The notes under the pieces: generated by a model
Database searches by the model: none
Seen by the model: the letters and a program-made list of their open reading frames with translations, nothing else
What the model was told of the DNA's origin: nothing
Assembly (NCBI RefSeq): GCF_019904175.1
Contig: NZ_CP061913.1
Location: 8,432,001 to 8,496,000, forward strand
DNA length: 64,000 bases
Source of the DNA: Dactylosporangium vinaceum
GTDB lineage: Bacteria > Actinomycetota > Actinomycetes > Mycobacteriales > Micromonosporaceae
Direction: 5' to 3'
Part shown: one piece after another, positions 63,545 to 64,000 of the stretch
Numbering within the stretch: position 1 is the first letter of the stretch
Layout: every line of letters starts with the position of its first letter
Program-made: the position numbers and the translations under genes

Positions 63545-64000
63545 TCAGCTCCGCTGGCCCGGGTTCGGCCCGCCTCGCGGCTGGCCGCCGGACTGCGGCG
63601 AGCCGGACTGCGGCGAGCCGGACTGCGGCGAGCCGGACTGCGGCGAGCCGGACTGCCGGCCCGTGCTCTGCGCCGCCTGCTGCTGATCCGGGGCGGGCCG
63701 GCCGGACTGCCTCTCGCCCTGCGCCGCCTGCTGCCGATCCTGGGCGCCTCGGCCGGGCTGCCTGTCGTCCTGCGCCTGGATCTCGATCCGGCGCGGCTGC
63801 GCGTCCCTGGCCTTGGGCACCGTGACCGTGAGCACGCCGTTGCGGTAGGCGGCCTGCACCCGGTCGCTGTCGATGTCACCGGGCAGGTCGATCATGTACT
63901 CGAACTCGCCGGTCTGGCGTCCCTGACGACGCACGACGCCGCCGCGGCCACGCTCCTCGAAGGCGCCGGAGATCCGCAGCTCCTCGCCGCGCATCTCGAG
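63545..64000 (-). CDS. Hsp20/alpha-crystallin small heat-shock protein, 5' end outside window
   Basis: 152 visible codons. The alpha-crystallin core is present from LEMRGEELRISGAFEERGRG through FEYMIDLPGDIDSDRVQAAY to NGVLTVTVPKARDAQPRRIE, the G-V-L-x-V motif and following strand of sHsps. The first part of the core and the N-terminus lie beyond 64000. After the core is an unusual, about 75-residue Gln/Ser/Gly/Pro tail with an exact 15-base tandem repeat. It is the first gene seen of the dnaK operon; a 50-base gap precedes dnaK. Confidence 0.92.
   Translation of the reverse strand, partial: LEMRGEELRISGAFEERGRGGVVRRQGRQTGEFEYMIDLPGDIDSDRVQAAYRNGVLTVTVPKARDAQPRRIEIQAQDDRQPGRGAQDRQQAAQGERQSGRPAPDQQQAAQSTGRQSGSPQSGSPQSGSPQSGSPQSGGQPRGGPNPGQRS
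63587..63657. repeat. 15-bp tandem repeat in the Hsp20 tail
   Basis: Four exact copies of GCCGGACTGCGGCGA from 63587 to 63646 and a partial fifth to 63657. On the minus strand they encode repeated SPQSG. Exact identity of copies points to recent slippage, and the unit length keeps the frame. Confidence 0.93.

Overview
The window is high-GC DNA with actinobacterial habits: frequent GTG starts, ATGA/GTGA stop-start overlaps, GAF-ANTAR and MEDS-STAS regulators, LppX-like and DUF4232 proteins, and AftC/AftD-like arabinofuranosyltransferase families. The mix (cell-wall arabinan-type enzymes, a dormancy-type stress island, a CBM2-bearing alpha-galactosidase) suggests a Micromonosporaceae-like or related soil actinomycete chromosome. 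That placement is inference; no rRNA or tRNA gene is visible.

Layout. 0-7.4 kb: end of a peptide ABC transporter, then assorted small enzymes (NTF2-like, DUF1697, a thioesterase-like hydrolase, a methyltransferase with a flavin-reductase-like partner, a sucrase/ferredoxin-like protein, a lipoprotein). 7.7-17.8 kb: a minus-strand glycan assembly locus (GT87, flippase-GT2 fusion, GT4, GT2, giant AftD-like membrane protein, FkbM methyltransferase). 18-33.7 kb: a hypoxia/dormancy-type island with three tandem universal stress proteins (USPs), two Acg-family nitroreductases (one broken by an in-frame amber codon), and a group 3b-like NAD(P)-linked [NiFe] hydrogenase. The hydrogenase has its endopeptidase and hypF-C-D-E, but no hypA or hypB here, and a cNMP-binding-domain gene sits inside the structural operon. 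33.6-35.1 kb: a CcdA/TlpA thiol-redox pair. 35.2-37 kb: a DGPF protein plus an ECF42-type sigma factor with a plausible autoregulated promoter.

37-47.7 kb: a secreted beta-propeller-like protein, a MEDS-STAS/anti-sigma-kinase pair, a MarR-PDZ fusion divergent from a PfpI protease/NADP-oxidoreductase/TMEM175 operon, a GH27 alpha-galactosidase behind a LacI-type operator, and two GAF-ANTAR regulators. 47.8-53 kb: a second stress block (P-type ATPase, USP, DoxX) interrupted by an intact IS5-family insertion sequence exactly at the doxX stop codon. 53.6-55.4 kb: an ECF sigma gene sandwiched between two DUF4232 exoprotein genes. 55.4-64 kb: a heat-shock operon (hsp20, dnaK, grpE, dnaJ, cbpM-like, clpB) that ends in a GH13 trehalose-synthase-like gene.

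Main theme: much of the window looks like survival equipment. Fermentative H2 cycling, USPs, nitroreductases, a CtpF-type pump and DoxX recall the mycobacterial DosR regulon. Chaperones and two ECF systems handle protein and envelope stress. I found no convincing DosR box by eye, so co-regulation is a hypothesis.
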